The notes: generated from the sequence alone by a model not told the origin. 64,000 nt of DNA from Pseudomonas sp. Z8(2022) (GCF_025837155.1 NZ_CP107549.1:1550001-1614000), one strand, 5' to 3'; positions 17,830-27,465 are shown, counted from the first letter of the stretch. Program-made: numbers and translations.

Positions 17830-18924
17830 ATGAGTGAGCCCGTCATGCGGCGCACCCGGTCCGGTCTGGCGCCCAGTTCGGCGCGCAAATCGGCGCTCCG
17901 TGTCCATTCGCCGCTGGCTAAAGCGCTCTCGCTATGCAGTGTGCTTTCCATTCTGGCTTTTGCTGCCGCACCCTTGCAGGCCGAGACTTCGGCTGCGGCT
18001 GACGCCGGTTACGCGATCGAGTCACCCAAGGCTGTGCACAGCCTGCTGCTCGATATCGTCAATACCGGTGAGCGCCTGGTTGCCGTTGGCAACCGTGGTC
18101 ACATTCTCTATTCCAACGATCAGGGACAAAGCTGGCAGCAGGCCAAGGTGCCAACGCGGCAGATGCTGACCTCCCTGTTCTTCGTCGATGCCCAGCATGG
18201 CTGGGTGGTCGGTCACGATGCGCAGATTCTCGCAACGGCCGATGGCGGCCTGACCTGGACCAAGCAGTTCGAAGATCTCGAGCGCGAAGCGCCGCTGCTG
18301 GATATCTGGTTCAAGGATCTGCAAACCGGTTATGCCGTAGGGGCCTACGGCGCGCTGCTGGAAACCCTGGACGGCGGCGAGACTTGGGACGACATTAGCG
18401 ATCGTCTCGACAATGAAGATGCCTATCACCTCAACTCGATCGCTGCGGTAAAGGACAGCGGTCTGTTCATCGTTGGCGAGATGGGGGCCATGTTCCGATC
18501 CGCTGATTGGGGTGAAACCTGGGAGACGATCGAGGACGCGCCCTATGAAGGCTCGCTGTTTGGCGTGACCGGTACCGATCAGAGCGGTGTGCTGCTGGCC
18601 TACGGGCTGCGCGGGCACCTGTTCCGCTCGACGGATTTCGGCGACAGCTGGCAGCAGGTCCGCCTGGAGACGGCGGGCAACGGCCCGTTGGAGTTCGGTC
18701 TGGCGGGGGGCTCCCTGCTCGATGATGGCTCCGTGGTGATCGTCGGTCACGGCGGCACGGTGCTGCGAAGCGGGGACGGCGGGCGCAGTTTCGGCTTGTT
18801 CAATCGTCCGGATCGTCAGTCCCTGTCGGCAGTGGCCGCAGGCGACGAGGGCCAACTGGTTCTGGTGGGGCAGGGCGGCGTTCGCCTGGCCACCTCGACT
18901 GGCGCCAAGCCGACAGCACAATAA
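17830..18924 (+). CDS. YCF48/BNR-repeat beta-propeller exported protein
   Basis: This 364-residue protein starts at the ATG after GGGGGAAGGTAT. A long basic N-region precedes the hydrophobic signal (ALSLCSVLSILAFAAAPLQA). The mature part holds about six repeats of the type GxxGxILxTxDGGxTW (NRGHILYSNDQGQSW, HDAQILATADGGLTW, AYGALLETLDGGETW, GLRGHLFRSTDFGDSW, GHGGTVLRSGDGGRSF), the sialidase-like/YCF48 propeller pattern. YCF48 homologues help assemble membrane complexes. Here it probably serves as a periplasmic accessory to the MMPL transporter encoded 16 bp downstream. Confidence 0.85.
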   Translation: MSEPVMRRTRSGLAPSSARKSALRVHSPLAKALSLCSVLSILAFAAAPLQAETSAAADAGYAIESPKAVHSLLLDIVNTGERLVAVGNRGHILYSNDQGQSWQQAKVPTRQMLTSLFFVDAQHGWVVGHDAQILATADGGLTWTKQFEDLEREAPLLDIWFKDLQTGYAVGAYGALLETLDGGETWDDISDRLDNEDAYHLNSIAAVKDSGLFIVGEMGAMFRSADWGETWETIEDAPYEGSLFGVTGTDQSGVLLAYGLRGHLFRSTDFGDSWQQVRLETAGNGPLEFGLAGGSLLDDGSVVIVGHGGTVLRSGDGGRSFGLFNRPDRQSLSAVAAGDEGQLVLVGQGGVRLATSTGAKPTAQ

Positions 18925-18940
18925 TAAGGGGTAGTCATCG

Positions 18941-21319
18941 ATGTCCGTTCATCACCAGGACAAGGCGAGCTTTCTCGAGCGCCTGATTTTCAACAACCGT
19001 CCAGCAGTCATCCTGTTATGTCTGCTGACCACCATCTTCCTGCTCTACCAGGCTACCCAGGTACGGCCCTCGACCAGTTTCGAGAAGATGATTCCGCTGT
19101 CGCATCCATTCATCGAGAAGATGATGGAGCACCGCAACGACCTGGCCAACCTCGGCAACACCGTACGTATTTCGGTGGAAGCCACTGAAGGCGACATCTT
19201 CAGCAAGGACTACATGGAGACGCTGCGGCAGATCCATGACGAGGTGTTCTACATCAATGGGGTCGACCGCTCCAACCTGAAGTCGCTGTGGAGCCCCAGC
19301 GTGCGCTGGACCGAGGTGACCGAGGAAGGCTTCGCGGGCGGCGAAGTGATCCCGCAGACCTACGACGGCAGCCCACAGAGTCTTGAAGAGTTGCGCAGCA
19401 ACGTGCTCAAGTCCGGGCAGATCGGCCGCCTGGTGGCGAACAACTTCAAGTCCAGCATCATCGACGTGCCGCTGCTCGAGTCCTACCCGGATCCGAACGA
19501 CCAGGGCACCCTGATCAAGCTGGATTACCAGAAGTTCTCCCATGAGCTGGAAGAGAAGATCCGCGACAAGTACCAGCAGCAGAACCCCAACGTGCAGATC
19601 CATATCGTTGGCTTCGCCAAGAAGGTTGGTGATCTGATCGATGGTCTGATCATGGTGGTGGGCTTCTTCGCCATCGTGCTGTTGATCACCTTCGTCCTGC
19701 TGTACTGGTTCAGCTGGTGTATCCGCTCCACTATCGGCGTACTGGTGACCACGCTGATCGCTGTGGTCTGGCAGCTGGGTCTGATGAATCTGGTGGGCTT
19801 CGGGCTCGATCCCTACTCGATGCTGGTGCCGTTCCTGATTTTCGCCATCGGGGTTTCCCACGGCGTACAGAAGATCAACGGTATCGCCCTGCAGTCCAGT
19901 GGCGCCGAGAACTCGCTGATGGCGGCGCGGCGCACCTTCCGTCAGCTGTTCCTGCCGGGGATGATCGCGATTCTGGCGGACGCTGTCGGTTTCATCGCGC
20001 TGCTGATCATCGACATCGGCGTGATCCACGAGCTGGCGATCGGCGCCTCCATTGGTGTCGCGGTGATCGTCTTCACCAACCTGATTCTGCTGCCGGTAGC
20101 GATCTCCTATCTGGGCATCAGCAAGCGCGCCATCGAGCGCAGCAAGCGTGACGAAGTCACCGAGAAGCCGATGTGGCGCCTGCTGGCCAAGGTCGCCCAT
20201 CCCAACGTAGCGCCGTTCATGGTCGTGCTGGGTCTGCTGGCTGGTGTCAGCTGCTTCTTCTACCAGAAGGCCAACCTGCAGATCGGTGACCTCGATCAGG
20301 GGGCGCCGGAGCTTCGTCCGGATTCGCGCTACAACCTGGACAACGACTTCATCATCCAGAACTACTCGACCAGCTCCGACGTGCTGGTGGTCATGGTCAA
20401 GACCGAGGCCGAGGCCTGCTCGACCTATGAAACCCTGTCGGCGATGGACGAGCTGATGTGGAAGATGGAGAACACCCAGGGCGTGCAGTCGGCCATCTCC
20501 ATGGTCACGGTGTCCAAGCAGCTGATCAAGGGCATGAACGAAGGCAACCTGAAGTGGGAAACCCTGTCCCGCAACCAGGACGTGCTGAACAACTCCATCG
20601 CCCGTGCCGACGGCCTGTACAACGGCGACTGCTCGCTGGCTCCGGTGCTGCTGTTCCTCGAGGACCACAAGGCAGAGACCCTCAAGCGCACTGTTGCTGC
20701 GGTTCAGGAGTTCGCCGACGAGCACAACCGGGACGGTCTGGAGTTCCTCCTGGCCGCCGGTAACGCGGGTATCGAGGCTGCCACCAACGAGGTGATCTCC
20801 ACTTCCGAGCTGCTCATGCTGTCGCTGGTGTACCTGTGGGTGGCGGTGATGTGCCTGATCACCTTCCGTTCGATTCCGGCGATGATCTGCATCGTGCTGC
20901 CGCTGATCCTCACCTCGATCCTCGGCAACGCGCTGATGGCCTCGCTCGGCATCGGCATGAAGGTTGCGACCCTGCCGGTGATCGCCCTTGGCGTAGGTAT
21001 CGGTGTCGACTACGGCATCTACATCTATAGCCGCCTGGAGAGTTTCCTGCGTGCGGGTCTGCCGTTGCAGGAAGCCTACTACCAGACGCTCAAGTCGACC
21101 GGCAAGGCGGTGCTGTTCACCGGTCTGTGCCTGGCCATCGGCGTGGCGACCTGGATGTTCTCGGCCATCAAGTTCCAGGCCGACATGGGCCTGATGCTGA
21201 CCTTCATGTTCATCGTCAATATGTTCGGTGCCATGCTCCTGCTGCCGGCCCTGGCGCGCTTCCTGATCAAGCCTGAGAAGCTGGTGGGTAAGAAGGGGGG
21301 ATCGCTGCTGGCACACTGA
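18941..21319 (+). CDS. MMPL/RND-family transporter
   Basis: This is a 792-residue inner-membrane protein. It has a first TM segment at ~25-45, a large periplasmic domain, a block of TM segments starting at LIMVVGFFAIVLLITFVLLYWF, a second periplasmic domain, and a final TM block from LLMLSLVYLWVAVMCLITF to the end. This is the two-fold RND layout. GVGIGVDYGIYIYSRLE carries the charged TM4-type residue pair used for proton coupling. Its neighbours (propeller, DUF1329, DUF1302 barrel) suggest movement of a hydrophobic compound between inner and outer membrane. The cargo is unknown. Confidence 0.88.
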   Translation: MSVHHQDKASFLERLIFNNRPAVILLCLLTTIFLLYQATQVRPSTSFEKMIPLSHPFIEKMMEHRNDLANLGNTVRISVEATEGDIFSKDYMETLRQIHDEVFYINGVDRSNLKSLWSPSVRWTEVTEEGFAGGEVIPQTYDGSPQSLEELRSNVLKSGQIGRLVANNFKSSIIDVPLLESYPDPNDQGTLIKLDYQKFSHELEEKIRDKYQQQNPNVQIHIVGFAKKVGDLIDGLIMVVGFFAIVLLITFVLLYWFSWCIRSTIGVLVTTLIAVVWQLGLMNLVGFGLDPYSMLVPFLIFAIGVSHGVQKINGIALQSSGAENSLMAARRTFRQLFLPGMIAILADAVGFIALLIIDIGVIHELAIGASIGVAVIVFTNLILLPVAISYLGISKRAIERSKRDEVTEKPMWRLLAKVAHPNVAPFMVVLGLLAGVSCFFYQKANLQIGDLDQGAPELRPDSRYNLDNDFIIQNYSTSSDVLVVMVKTEAEACSTYETLSAMDELMWKMENTQGVQSAISMVTVSKQLIKGMNEGNLKWETLSRNQDVLNNSIARADGLYNGDCSLAPVLLFLEDHKAETLKRTVAAVQEFADEHNRDGLEFLLAAGNAGIEAATNEVISTSELLMLSLVYLWVAVMCLITFRSIPAMICIVLPLILTSILGNALMASLGIGMKVATLPVIALGVGIGVDYGIYIYSRLESFLRAGLPLQEAYYQTLKSTGKAVLFTGLCLAIGVATWMFSAIKFQADMGLMLTFMFIVNMFGAMLLLPALARFLIKPEKLVGKKGGSLLAH

Positions 21320-21337
21320 GACAGGTAGTGCTTGACG

Positions 21338-21368
21338 AAAAACCGCGGCCCCTGGGCCGCGGTTTTTT
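21338..21368 (+). terminator. Rho-independent terminator of the MMPL operon
   Basis: AAAAACCGCGGCCC / GGCCGCGGTTTTTT with a very short loop; strong and nearly symmetric, so it may work in both directions towards the convergent BatD operon. Confidence 0.92.
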
Positions 21369-21622
21369 CGTTATGGGCTCCGATGGAGTGGGGATGCGCG
21401 GTGTGCTTGTACTTGAAGCATGTGTGCGTTTGCGTAGGGCGCGCCGCGCGCACCGCCGATTGCGGTTCTGGATGCGATGCACGCACAGGTCGTAGCCAGG
21501 AGAAATTGCCCGTCAGGGGACAGGGCAGATCCTATGCGTCGGAGCTGGTACGCGGGGCGCACCCTACAAAGTGCGGCGGCTATCGACAGCAGGGCGCGCC
21601 AGGCGTACCGCGGATATTGCAG
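21369..21622. repeat. Intergenic region with GC-rich inverted repeat
   Basis: No gene is supported here. GCGTAGGGCGCGCCGCGCGCAC near 21433 and GCGGGGCGCACCCTACAAAG near 21552 form the two arms of the 'GTAGGGTGCGCC' repeat common between Pseudomonas genes. It lies at the meeting point of two convergent operons. Confidence 0.5.
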
Positions 21623-23263
21623 TCAGCGTGGATAGAGCGGCGGCAATGCGCTGCTTTCCTGCGCCACCGCGCTGGGCTCCTGGCTGGCGGGCAGGTTGCG
21701 GATTGCCTTCCACAGCTCCTCGCCTTGCCATTGCTGGCCTGTCTCGCTGTACAGCGCGCCATTGAGGCCGTCGAGTGCGTCCGACAGCGGGACGTAGCGC
21801 GCAGCCATATCGGCGAGCGTTTCCGGCTGTTGCCGTGCCCAGGCATCCAGAGCGTGGCGGGTTGCCTGTGCATCGCCGGCCTGACAGGTGCGTTTGAGGT
21901 CATCGAGCAGTGTGCGCGGGCTCGGGCCAGCCTGTGCCGTGCGCTGAATCGCCGGTTGCCGACGGGCATGCCACCACAGTCCGAAGCCGAGCAGAGTGGT
22001 CAGGCTCAGCAGCGCGCAGGCCAATTGCCAGGGCCACAGCTGCGGCCCCTCGATCACCTGAGTCGTCACCATCGGCGTGTTGGGTTGTTCGTCATTCTGT
22101 AATTGCGGGTTCTCGGCAACCTGCAGGGTGCGGGCGGAGAGGGTGGTGCGCTCCAGCGTGTCGGTCTGGGTGTTCCACCACACTACCTCCAGCGGTGGCA
22201 GGTCGAAGCTGCCGGCGCGATTGGGTACCAGCGCTTCGCGCTCTTCACGGGTACCGATGATGCCGTTCTCGCTTTTCTGGTCGTTCATCTGCGGCTGATC
22301 CGGGTAACGACGCAGACCTTCGACCTGAGTCGCCGGCAACGGCGGCAACTGGGCGCTGGAAAGGCCGTCAACCTTGAGGATCAGGCGCCGGGTCAGCGAG
22401 TCGCCGACCTGGCTCCGTTCCGGTTGCGGGTTCCAGGTTTCCGCCAGGCCCAGAGCGCGTGCCGGCAGCCAGGGTACGTCAGCCGGGTAGTCGGCCGGTT
22501 TGGGTTTGACCTGCAGGGGAATGTCCGGCGACTTGACCTGGGTGACCTTGCCGGTACGCGGTCCGAAGGGCAGGAAATCGTTGTTGCGCGAGCGGTCGAC
22601 CAGGGTGGCACTGAAGGTCTGTCCGGGAATCACCAGTTGGCCGCTGCGTTGCGGATAGATGGCGTATTGCAGCTCGATTACGCCGTGCAGCACTCCGCCG
22701 ATGCTTTTCTCGTAGGTGCGTGGTTCGCCCAGCTGTTCGGCCCGTGCATTCTCTATGCGCAGCGGCGTCAGGTTGCTGTCGTCATACATGGACACCGAGT
22801 GGTAGATGCGCAGGGTCAGCACGGCCTGGGCCTGCACGTATACGCTTTCCTGATCGAGGCCGGCGTCGATGAACACGGGGGCCAGCTTGTCGGTGTTGCC
22901 GGTGTTGACCGCTTCCTCGACGATCAAGGTGATTGGCAGGGTTTCTGCGTCCTCCAGCCGGATCGCCGGAATGATCACTTCGCCACTGCGGCGTGGCTGC
23001 AGCGTGAGGATCCAGCGGGTGCTGGCGCGTGGCGTGTCACCAATGCTGCTGAGGCGATTGACCTGACGGCTGCCGAGAATCTCGAAGTCCTTTTCCAGCG
23101 GGCTCAGATCCGGGCGGCCGAAGCGGGTCGGGTCGGTGGACTCCAGGGTCAGCACCACGGTCTCGCCTTCGCTCAGGCGGGTACGGTCGACACTGGCGAA
23201 AAAGGCTTCGGCACAGGCCTGCCCGGCGAGCACTAGAAGGAGCAGGAAGAGCAGAGGCTTCAT
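21623..23263 (-). CDS. BatD family protein
   Basis: This 546-residue exported protein is last in the Bat-type operon. It has a signal peptide (MKPLLFLLLLVLAGQACA), then Ig-like repeats of the BatD family (RTRLSEGETVVLTLESTD, then FEILGSRQVNRLSSI), a single TM near residue 420 (WPWQLACALLSLTTLLGFGLWW), and a short cytoplasmic tail. The family works with VWA proteins and MoxR ATPases in envelope stress or complex assembly; the exact role in Pseudomonas is not defined. It overlaps the upstream gene by 4 bp. Confidence 0.85.
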   Translation of the reverse strand: MKPLLFLLLLVLAGQACAEAFFASVDRTRLSEGETVVLTLESTDPTRFGRPDLSPLEKDFEILGSRQVNRLSSIGDTPRASTRWILTLQPRRSGEVIIPAIRLEDAETLPITLIVEEAVNTGNTDKLAPVFIDAGLDQESVYVQAQAVLTLRIYHSVSMYDDSNLTPLRIENARAEQLGEPRTYEKSIGGVLHGVIELQYAIYPQRSGQLVIPGQTFSATLVDRSRNNDFLPFGPRTGKVTQVKSPDIPLQVKPKPADYPADVPWLPARALGLAETWNPQPERSQVGDSLTRRLILKVDGLSSAQLPPLPATQVEGLRRYPDQPQMNDQKSENGIIGTREEREALVPNRAGSFDLPPLEVVWWNTQTDTLERTTLSARTLQVAENPQLQNDEQPNTPMVTTQVIEGPQLWPWQLACALLSLTTLLGFGLWWHARRQPAIQRTAQAGPSPRTLLDDLKRTCQAGDAQATRHALDAWARQQPETLADMAARYVPLSDALDGLNGALYSETGQQWQGEELWKAIRNLPASQEPSAVAQESSALPPLYPR

Positions 23264-25020
23264 CGGTTCGAGTCCTGACGCTGTTGCTGTTCATACCAGA
23301 ATTTACGCCGCAGCAGCTCGGCCGGATCGTCCGGGATCTGCCGCAGCCATTGTTCCAGCGCTTGTCGACGTTCGGCCGCAGTGCCCAGGTCGGCTTCCGT
23401 GCGGGGCCGCTCGACCGGCTCGGCTTCGTCCGGCGTTTGCTCGCTTGTGTCGGGCTGGGCGTTGTCTTCGCCTGCACCATTCGCGCTGCCTGGCGTCTCG
23501 CTGTCGTCGCCGTTCTCTGCCGTGTTGCCCGGTTGGGCTGGTTGCGCGGCATTATCTTCGGAGGGCTGGCCGGCCGACGATTCGTTCGCCTCCGGCTGCT
23601 CGTTGGCGGTGGGCTGCTGTTCGTCCGTATCGTCATCGGCAGACTGCTGCTGATTCTCGCGTTGGCGCAGGGCTTCTTCCACCAGAGCCTTGTTGTGCTG
23701 CGCGGCAGCCAGCTCCGGCTGGCGCTCCAGAGCCTGTTCGTAGGCGTCGAGCGCTGCCTCCAGTTCGCCGGCCTTGGCCAGGGCGTTGCCGCGATTGTAG
23801 TGGTCGGCGGCGCTGTCGCCCCTGGCAAAGCGTTCTGCCGCAGCGGAATAGTCCGCGGCCTCGTAGAGTGCCTTGCCTTGCCACTGCGGATTGACGAAGT
23901 GCCGCGCAGCCTCGTCCGGGCGTTGGGCTTGCAGCAGACGCTGGCCCTGTTGATCGGGGCGCAGCCAGAGTTCGTCGAACTCGAAGGCCAGGCTGCTTTG
24001 CGGCGGCAGCATCAGCAACAGTGGCAGGCAGAACAGCCAGCCGCGGCGTCCGGCGCAGGCGGCCAGCAACAGCAGCGGCAGCAACAGCCAGTAGCCCTGA
24101 TCGATACGGCTGTCGAGCTGTGTCGGCTCGCCGGCAGCGCGCATGGTCTGCGGACTGTCGAGCAGGCCCAGGCTGCGCAGGTCTTCGTCATCCAGACGAA
24201 TCGCAGCGTAACGGCCATCGTGGGCCTCGGCGGTTTCCCGCAGGCTGCGTGCATCGAGGCGTGGAATAAGGATGGCGCCGCGCGAGTCCTTGAGGAAGCT
24301 GCCGTCCTCCTGCGCCACCGGTGCGCCTTCACGGCTGCCGACGCCAAGCACCAGCAGCGGTACCGGGTGTTTCTTCAGCGCTTGCTGGATGCCGCCGCGT
24401 TCCGTTTCATCGAGGGTGCTGGTGATCAGCAACAGACGACCCTGACCCAGTTGCGCCTGCTCAAGCAGTTGCAGCGCACGTGTCACGGCCAGATCGGCGC
24501 GCCGCCCCGGTTCCGGCATCAGCGAAGGCTTCAGCGCTTCGAGCAGGTTGCGGCTGGTGGCCAGATCATCGGACAGCGGCACCAGGCTGTGCGCACTGCC
24601 GGCGTAGACGATGATCGCCGTCTGCGCATCGCGACGGGCCTCGAGCAGATCGAGCAGTTTGCGCCGGGTCTGTTCCAGGCGGTTGGGACGGCCATCTGTG
24701 GCGAGCATCTGTGGCGTCAGTTCGAGCAGAACCACCAGGGGATCGGCGGGCTTCTGGTTGCTCTGCTCGACACGCTGCCAGCTGGGGCCGAGCAGCGCCA
24801 GCACGGCCAGCAGCCAGGCCAGGCCGAGCGCCAGCCAGGGCAGCTTGCTGGAGCGTCCGCTGCCGCCCTTGAGCAGTACCTGATGGAATGCTGCCGGTAA
24901 CAGCAGTTGCCAGCGCCCGCTCTGGCGCTCGCGGTGCCACAGGCGCCAGAGCAGCCAGGCCAGCACGGGCACGGCCAGCAACCACAAGGGGCGCAGCCAT
25001 TCCGGCCAGAGCAGGCTCAT
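23260..25020 (-). CDS. VWA domain plus TPR protein (BatB-BatC fusion type)
   Basis: This is a 586-residue membrane protein. It has two N-terminal TM segments (LWLLAVPVLAWLLWRLW and LPWLALGLAWLLAVLALLG), a VWA domain at ~90-290, another TM pair near 305-340, TPR-like helices at ~360-450 (YNRGNALAKAGELEAALDAYEQALERQPELAAAQHNKALVEEAL pattern), and an acidic Q/E/P-rich low-complexity tail. The expected DxSxS MIDAS motif reads ELTPQ (VVLLELTPQMLATDG), so metal binding in this VWA is probably lost, unlike in the neighbouring BatA. It overlaps its neighbours by 4 bp on both sides. Confidence 0.85.
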   Translation of the reverse strand: MSLLWPEWLRPLWLLAVPVLAWLLWRLWHRERQSGRWQLLLPAAFHQVLLKGGSGRSSKLPWLALGLAWLLAVLALLGPSWQRVEQSNQKPADPLVVLLELTPQMLATDGRPNRLEQTRRKLLDLLEARRDAQTAIIVYAGSAHSLVPLSDDLATSRNLLEALKPSLMPEPGRRADLAVTRALQLLEQAQLGQGRLLLITSTLDETERGGIQQALKKHPVPLLVLGVGSREGAPVAQEDGSFLKDSRGAILIPRLDARSLRETAEAHDGRYAAIRLDDEDLRSLGLLDSPQTMRAAGEPTQLDSRIDQGYWLLLPLLLLAACAGRRGWLFCLPLLLMLPPQSSLAFEFDELWLRPDQQGQRLLQAQRPDEAARHFVNPQWQGKALYEAADYSAAAERFARGDSAADHYNRGNALAKAGELEAALDAYEQALERQPELAAAQHNKALVEEALRQRENQQQSADDDTDEQQPTANEQPEANESSAGQPSEDNAAQPAQPGNTAENGDDSETPGSANGAGEDNAQPDTSEQTPDEAEPVERPRTEADLGTAAERRQALEQWLRQIPDDPAELLRRKFWYEQQQRQDSNR

Positions 25021-26021
25021 GCCCGCCTCCTTGGCCGCTGCAGCAGGTCGGGCCAGAGTACCTGGCTGACCAGCAACAGCGAGCCCAGCAGCGCCAGCGC
25101 CAGCGGCCAGGCATAGAGCGCCAAGGCCGGGCGGGCGAGAGTGGGTTGCTGGGCGACCGGTTCGAGACGGTCGAGGGTCTTGCCGATCTGCTGCAGCTCG
25201 GTCTGATTGCGTGCGCGGAAGTATTCGCCGCCGGTGGTGTCGCTGATGCTGCGCAGGCTGGTTTCGTCCAGCTCCAGCGCGCTGAAACCGAAGCTGCCGA
25301 ACGCGCCGCTTTGCCGCGGTTCAGCGCCGATACCGATGGTGTAGATACGTACGCCTTCGTCGGCGGCCAGTTGTGCGGCAACCAGCGGATCGATTTCGCC
25401 GCCGTTGTTCGCCCCGTCGGTGATCAGTACCAGCACGCGGCTCTGGGCCGGACGCTGACGCAGGCGCTTGACCGCCAGGCCGATTGCATCGCCGATGGCG
25501 GTGTTCTTGCCGGCGATGCCGATCAGCGCCTCGTCCAGCCAGGTGCGCACCGTGTGGCGGTCGAAGGTCAGCGGCGCCTGCAGGTAGGCCTGACTGCCGA
25601 ACAGGATCAGGCCGACGCGATCACCACGGCGGCCTTCGATGAAATCGCCGAGCAGGCGCTTGACCAGTTCCAGGCGGCTGATTGGCTCGTCATTCCACTG
25701 CATGTCGGCGTAATCCATGGAGCCGGAGATATCCACGGCAAGCAGCAGATCACGGCCGCTGGCCGGCAGCGGCAAGGGCTCACCGACCCATTGAGGCCGT
25801 GCGGCGGCGCACAACAGCAAACACCAGAGCAGCACCAGCGGCGCCTGCTGGCGCCAACTGGGCAGGGCCGCACGAGCGCGGCGGCCACTCAGCGCTTGCA
25901 GCTCGTCCATGAAACCGACCCGCAGCGCGGCATCGCCACTGTCGGCCGGCGGCAGCAGCAGATGCAGCAGCCAGGGCAGCGGCGCGAGCAGAAAGACCCA
26001 GGGCCAGGCGAACTCAAACAT
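25017..26021 (-). CDS. VWA domain protein (BatA type)
   Basis: This is a 334-residue membrane-anchored protein. It has two N-terminal TM segments, then a VWA domain whose MIDAS motif is intact (AVDISGSMDYADMQW), followed by GNKTAIGDAIGLAVKRL and VLITDGANNGGEIDP, and a C-terminal TM (LALYAWPLALALLGSLLLV). It is the metal-binding partner of the degenerate VWA protein encoded next. MoxR-type AAA ATPases commonly act with such VWA proteins, and one is encoded in the same operon. Confidence 0.9.
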   Translation of the reverse strand: MFEFAWPWVFLLAPLPWLLHLLLPPADSGDAALRVGFMDELQALSGRRARAALPSWRQQAPLVLLWCLLLCAAARPQWVGEPLPLPASGRDLLLAVDISGSMDYADMQWNDEPISRLELVKRLLGDFIEGRRGDRVGLILFGSQAYLQAPLTFDRHTVRTWLDEALIGIAGKNTAIGDAIGLAVKRLRQRPAQSRVLVLITDGANNGGEIDPLVAAQLAADEGVRIYTIGIGAEPRQSGAFGSFGFSALELDETSLRSISDTTGGEYFRARNQTELQQIGKTLDRLEPVAQQPTLARPALALYAWPLALALLGSLLLVSQVLWPDLLQRPRRRA

Positions 26022-26508
26022 GCTTGCGAATCCAGATGGCGACGGCCTGATCGAGTTCGTCGATGGCCTTGTCGCTCAGGGTGCACTGCGGCCTGTAACT
26101 GCCATCGACCAGGATCATCCAGCGGGTCAGGCCTGCCGCCGGGCAGCGGTTGTCGAGAAATGCCAGCCAGGCGCGGCTGCTCAGGGTGTGGCTGGCACTG
26201 TCCGGATAGCGCTCGCGGCACAGGCGTTTGAGCAGGGCATTGAGCTGCTGCAGCCAGGGGCCGGCGGGAGCGCCGTCGTAGGGTTTGTTCAGGCGTGCCA
26301 GTTCTTCGAGCGCGGCCTGGCGCAGCGGTTCGAGAGCCTGTTGTGCCGCTGCCCTGGGGGAACGCCGCCGCCAGCTGCGCAGCAAACGCCAGAGACCCCA
26401 GCCCAGCAGTGGCAGCAGCACAGCCAGCAACCACCAGCCCGGCGCCGGCGGCCACCAGGGCACCGGCGGTGGGTCGATCAGCGGCAACAACTGGTCGATG
26501 GGGTTCAT
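26014..26508 (-). CDS. DUF4381 family membrane protein
   Basis: This 164-residue protein has one TM at ~19-45 (WWPPAPGWWLLAVLLPLLGWGLW) after a proline-rich start (NPIDQLLPLIDPPPVPWWPPAPGWW), the hallmark of DUF4381, then a cytoplasmic helical part. The family is always found in MoxR/VWA operons. It overlaps both the upstream DUF58 gene and the downstream BatA gene. Specific function unknown. Confidence 0.85.
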   Translation of the reverse strand: MNPIDQLLPLIDPPPVPWWPPAPGWWLLAVLLPLLGWGLWRLLRSWRRRSPRAAAQQALEPLRQAALEELARLNKPYDGAPAGPWLQQLNALLKRLCRERYPDSASHTLSSRAWLAFLDNRCPAAGLTRWMILVDGSYRPQCTLSDKAIDELDQAVAIWIRKHV

Positions 26509-27452
26509 AGAGATTTTCTCGGATGCAGGGCGCTGAGCTGTTCCTGCAATTGCTCGACCAGTTCGAACTGCGTGCTCAGCGGCAGCAGCGGAACGCCGAG
26601 CTTCTGTGCAAGGCGCTGCCAGCGTGTCTCGCGGGCCTGCGCCTGGGCACGATAAGCCTGGCGCAGGTCGCCATTATGGCTGTCGAGCTCCAGCTGCGCG
26701 CCATTCTGCGTGAAACGCAGCAGGCCTGCCGCCGGCAGGGCGTGGTCGAGCGGGTCGGACAGCGGCAACAGCAGCAGATCGCTGTGGCGCGCGAGCAGGG
26801 TCAGTTGCTGTTCGGCGTTATCGCTGAGGGCGCGTTCATCGCAGAGCACGATTACCAAACTGCCCGGGCGCAGCACCTCGCGAGCGCGGCGCAGGGCCAG
26901 GCCGAAGTTGTCACGGCTGGTGTTGGCCCGGCTTTCCGGGCCGAGCGCCTGGTTGGCACGGGCCAGCAGGTTGAGCAGTTGCAGCAGGCTCTGCTTGCTG
27001 CGCCGGGGTTTGACTTCGTGCTGATCGTTGTCGGCGAATACCAGGCCGCCGATGCGGTCGTTGTGACCCAGAGCGGCCCAGCCGATCAGTGCTGCGGCGC
27101 GGGCGGCGAGCACCGACTTGAAGCACAGGCCGGAGCCGAAGAACAGGCGCTGGCTCTGTTCGCTGACGATGAAGATGGGGCGCTCGCGCTCCTCATGGAA
27201 CAGCTTGGTGTGGGGCTCCTGGGTCCGTGCGGTGACGCGCCAGTCGATGGTGCGCACATCGTCACCCGGCTGGTACACGCGCACCTGGTCGAAATCCACG
27301 CCACGGCCGCGCAGCCTGGAGCGATGCAGCCCCGTCAGCGGGCTGCGCCGGGCCGGCGTGGAGAACAACGGCACTTCATGCACCATGTGGCGCATCTCGA
27401 TCAGCTCGCCGAGAGCGATATGGATGCCGGGGTGGCTGGTCAGGGTCTGCAT
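26505..27452 (-). CDS. DUF58 family protein
   Basis: This 315-residue protein carries the DUF58 core motif FDQVRVYQPGDDVRTIDWRVTARTQEPHTKLFHEERERP, with a VWA-like Rossmann region around it (LVIVLCDERALSDNA). It has no TM segments, so it is the cytoplasmic link between the MoxR ATPase and the membrane VWA proteins. It overlaps the DUF4381 gene by 4 bp. It is separated from moxR by a 102-bp gap holding a REP element. Confidence 0.88.
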   Translation of the reverse strand: MQTLTSHPGIHIALGELIEMRHMVHEVPLFSTPARRSPLTGLHRSRLRGRGVDFDQVRVYQPGDDVRTIDWRVTARTQEPHTKLFHEERERPIFIVSEQSQRLFFGSGLCFKSVLAARAAALIGWAALGHNDRIGGLVFADNDQHEVKPRRSKQSLLQLLNLLARANQALGPESRANTSRDNFGLALRRAREVLRPGSLVIVLCDERALSDNAEQQLTLLARHSDLLLLPLSDPLDHALPAAGLLRFTQNGAQLELDSHNGDLRQAYRAQAQARETRWQRLAQKLGVPLLPLSTQFELVEQLQEQLSALHPRKSL

Positions 27453-27465
27453 GGGGGCTTCAGCC

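Noticed and set aside
19016..21316. A 766-residue H/D/Q-rich minus-strand frame opposite the MMPL transporter gene
   Set aside because: The composition is that of the complement of hydrophobic codons; the plus strand encodes a clear transporter.
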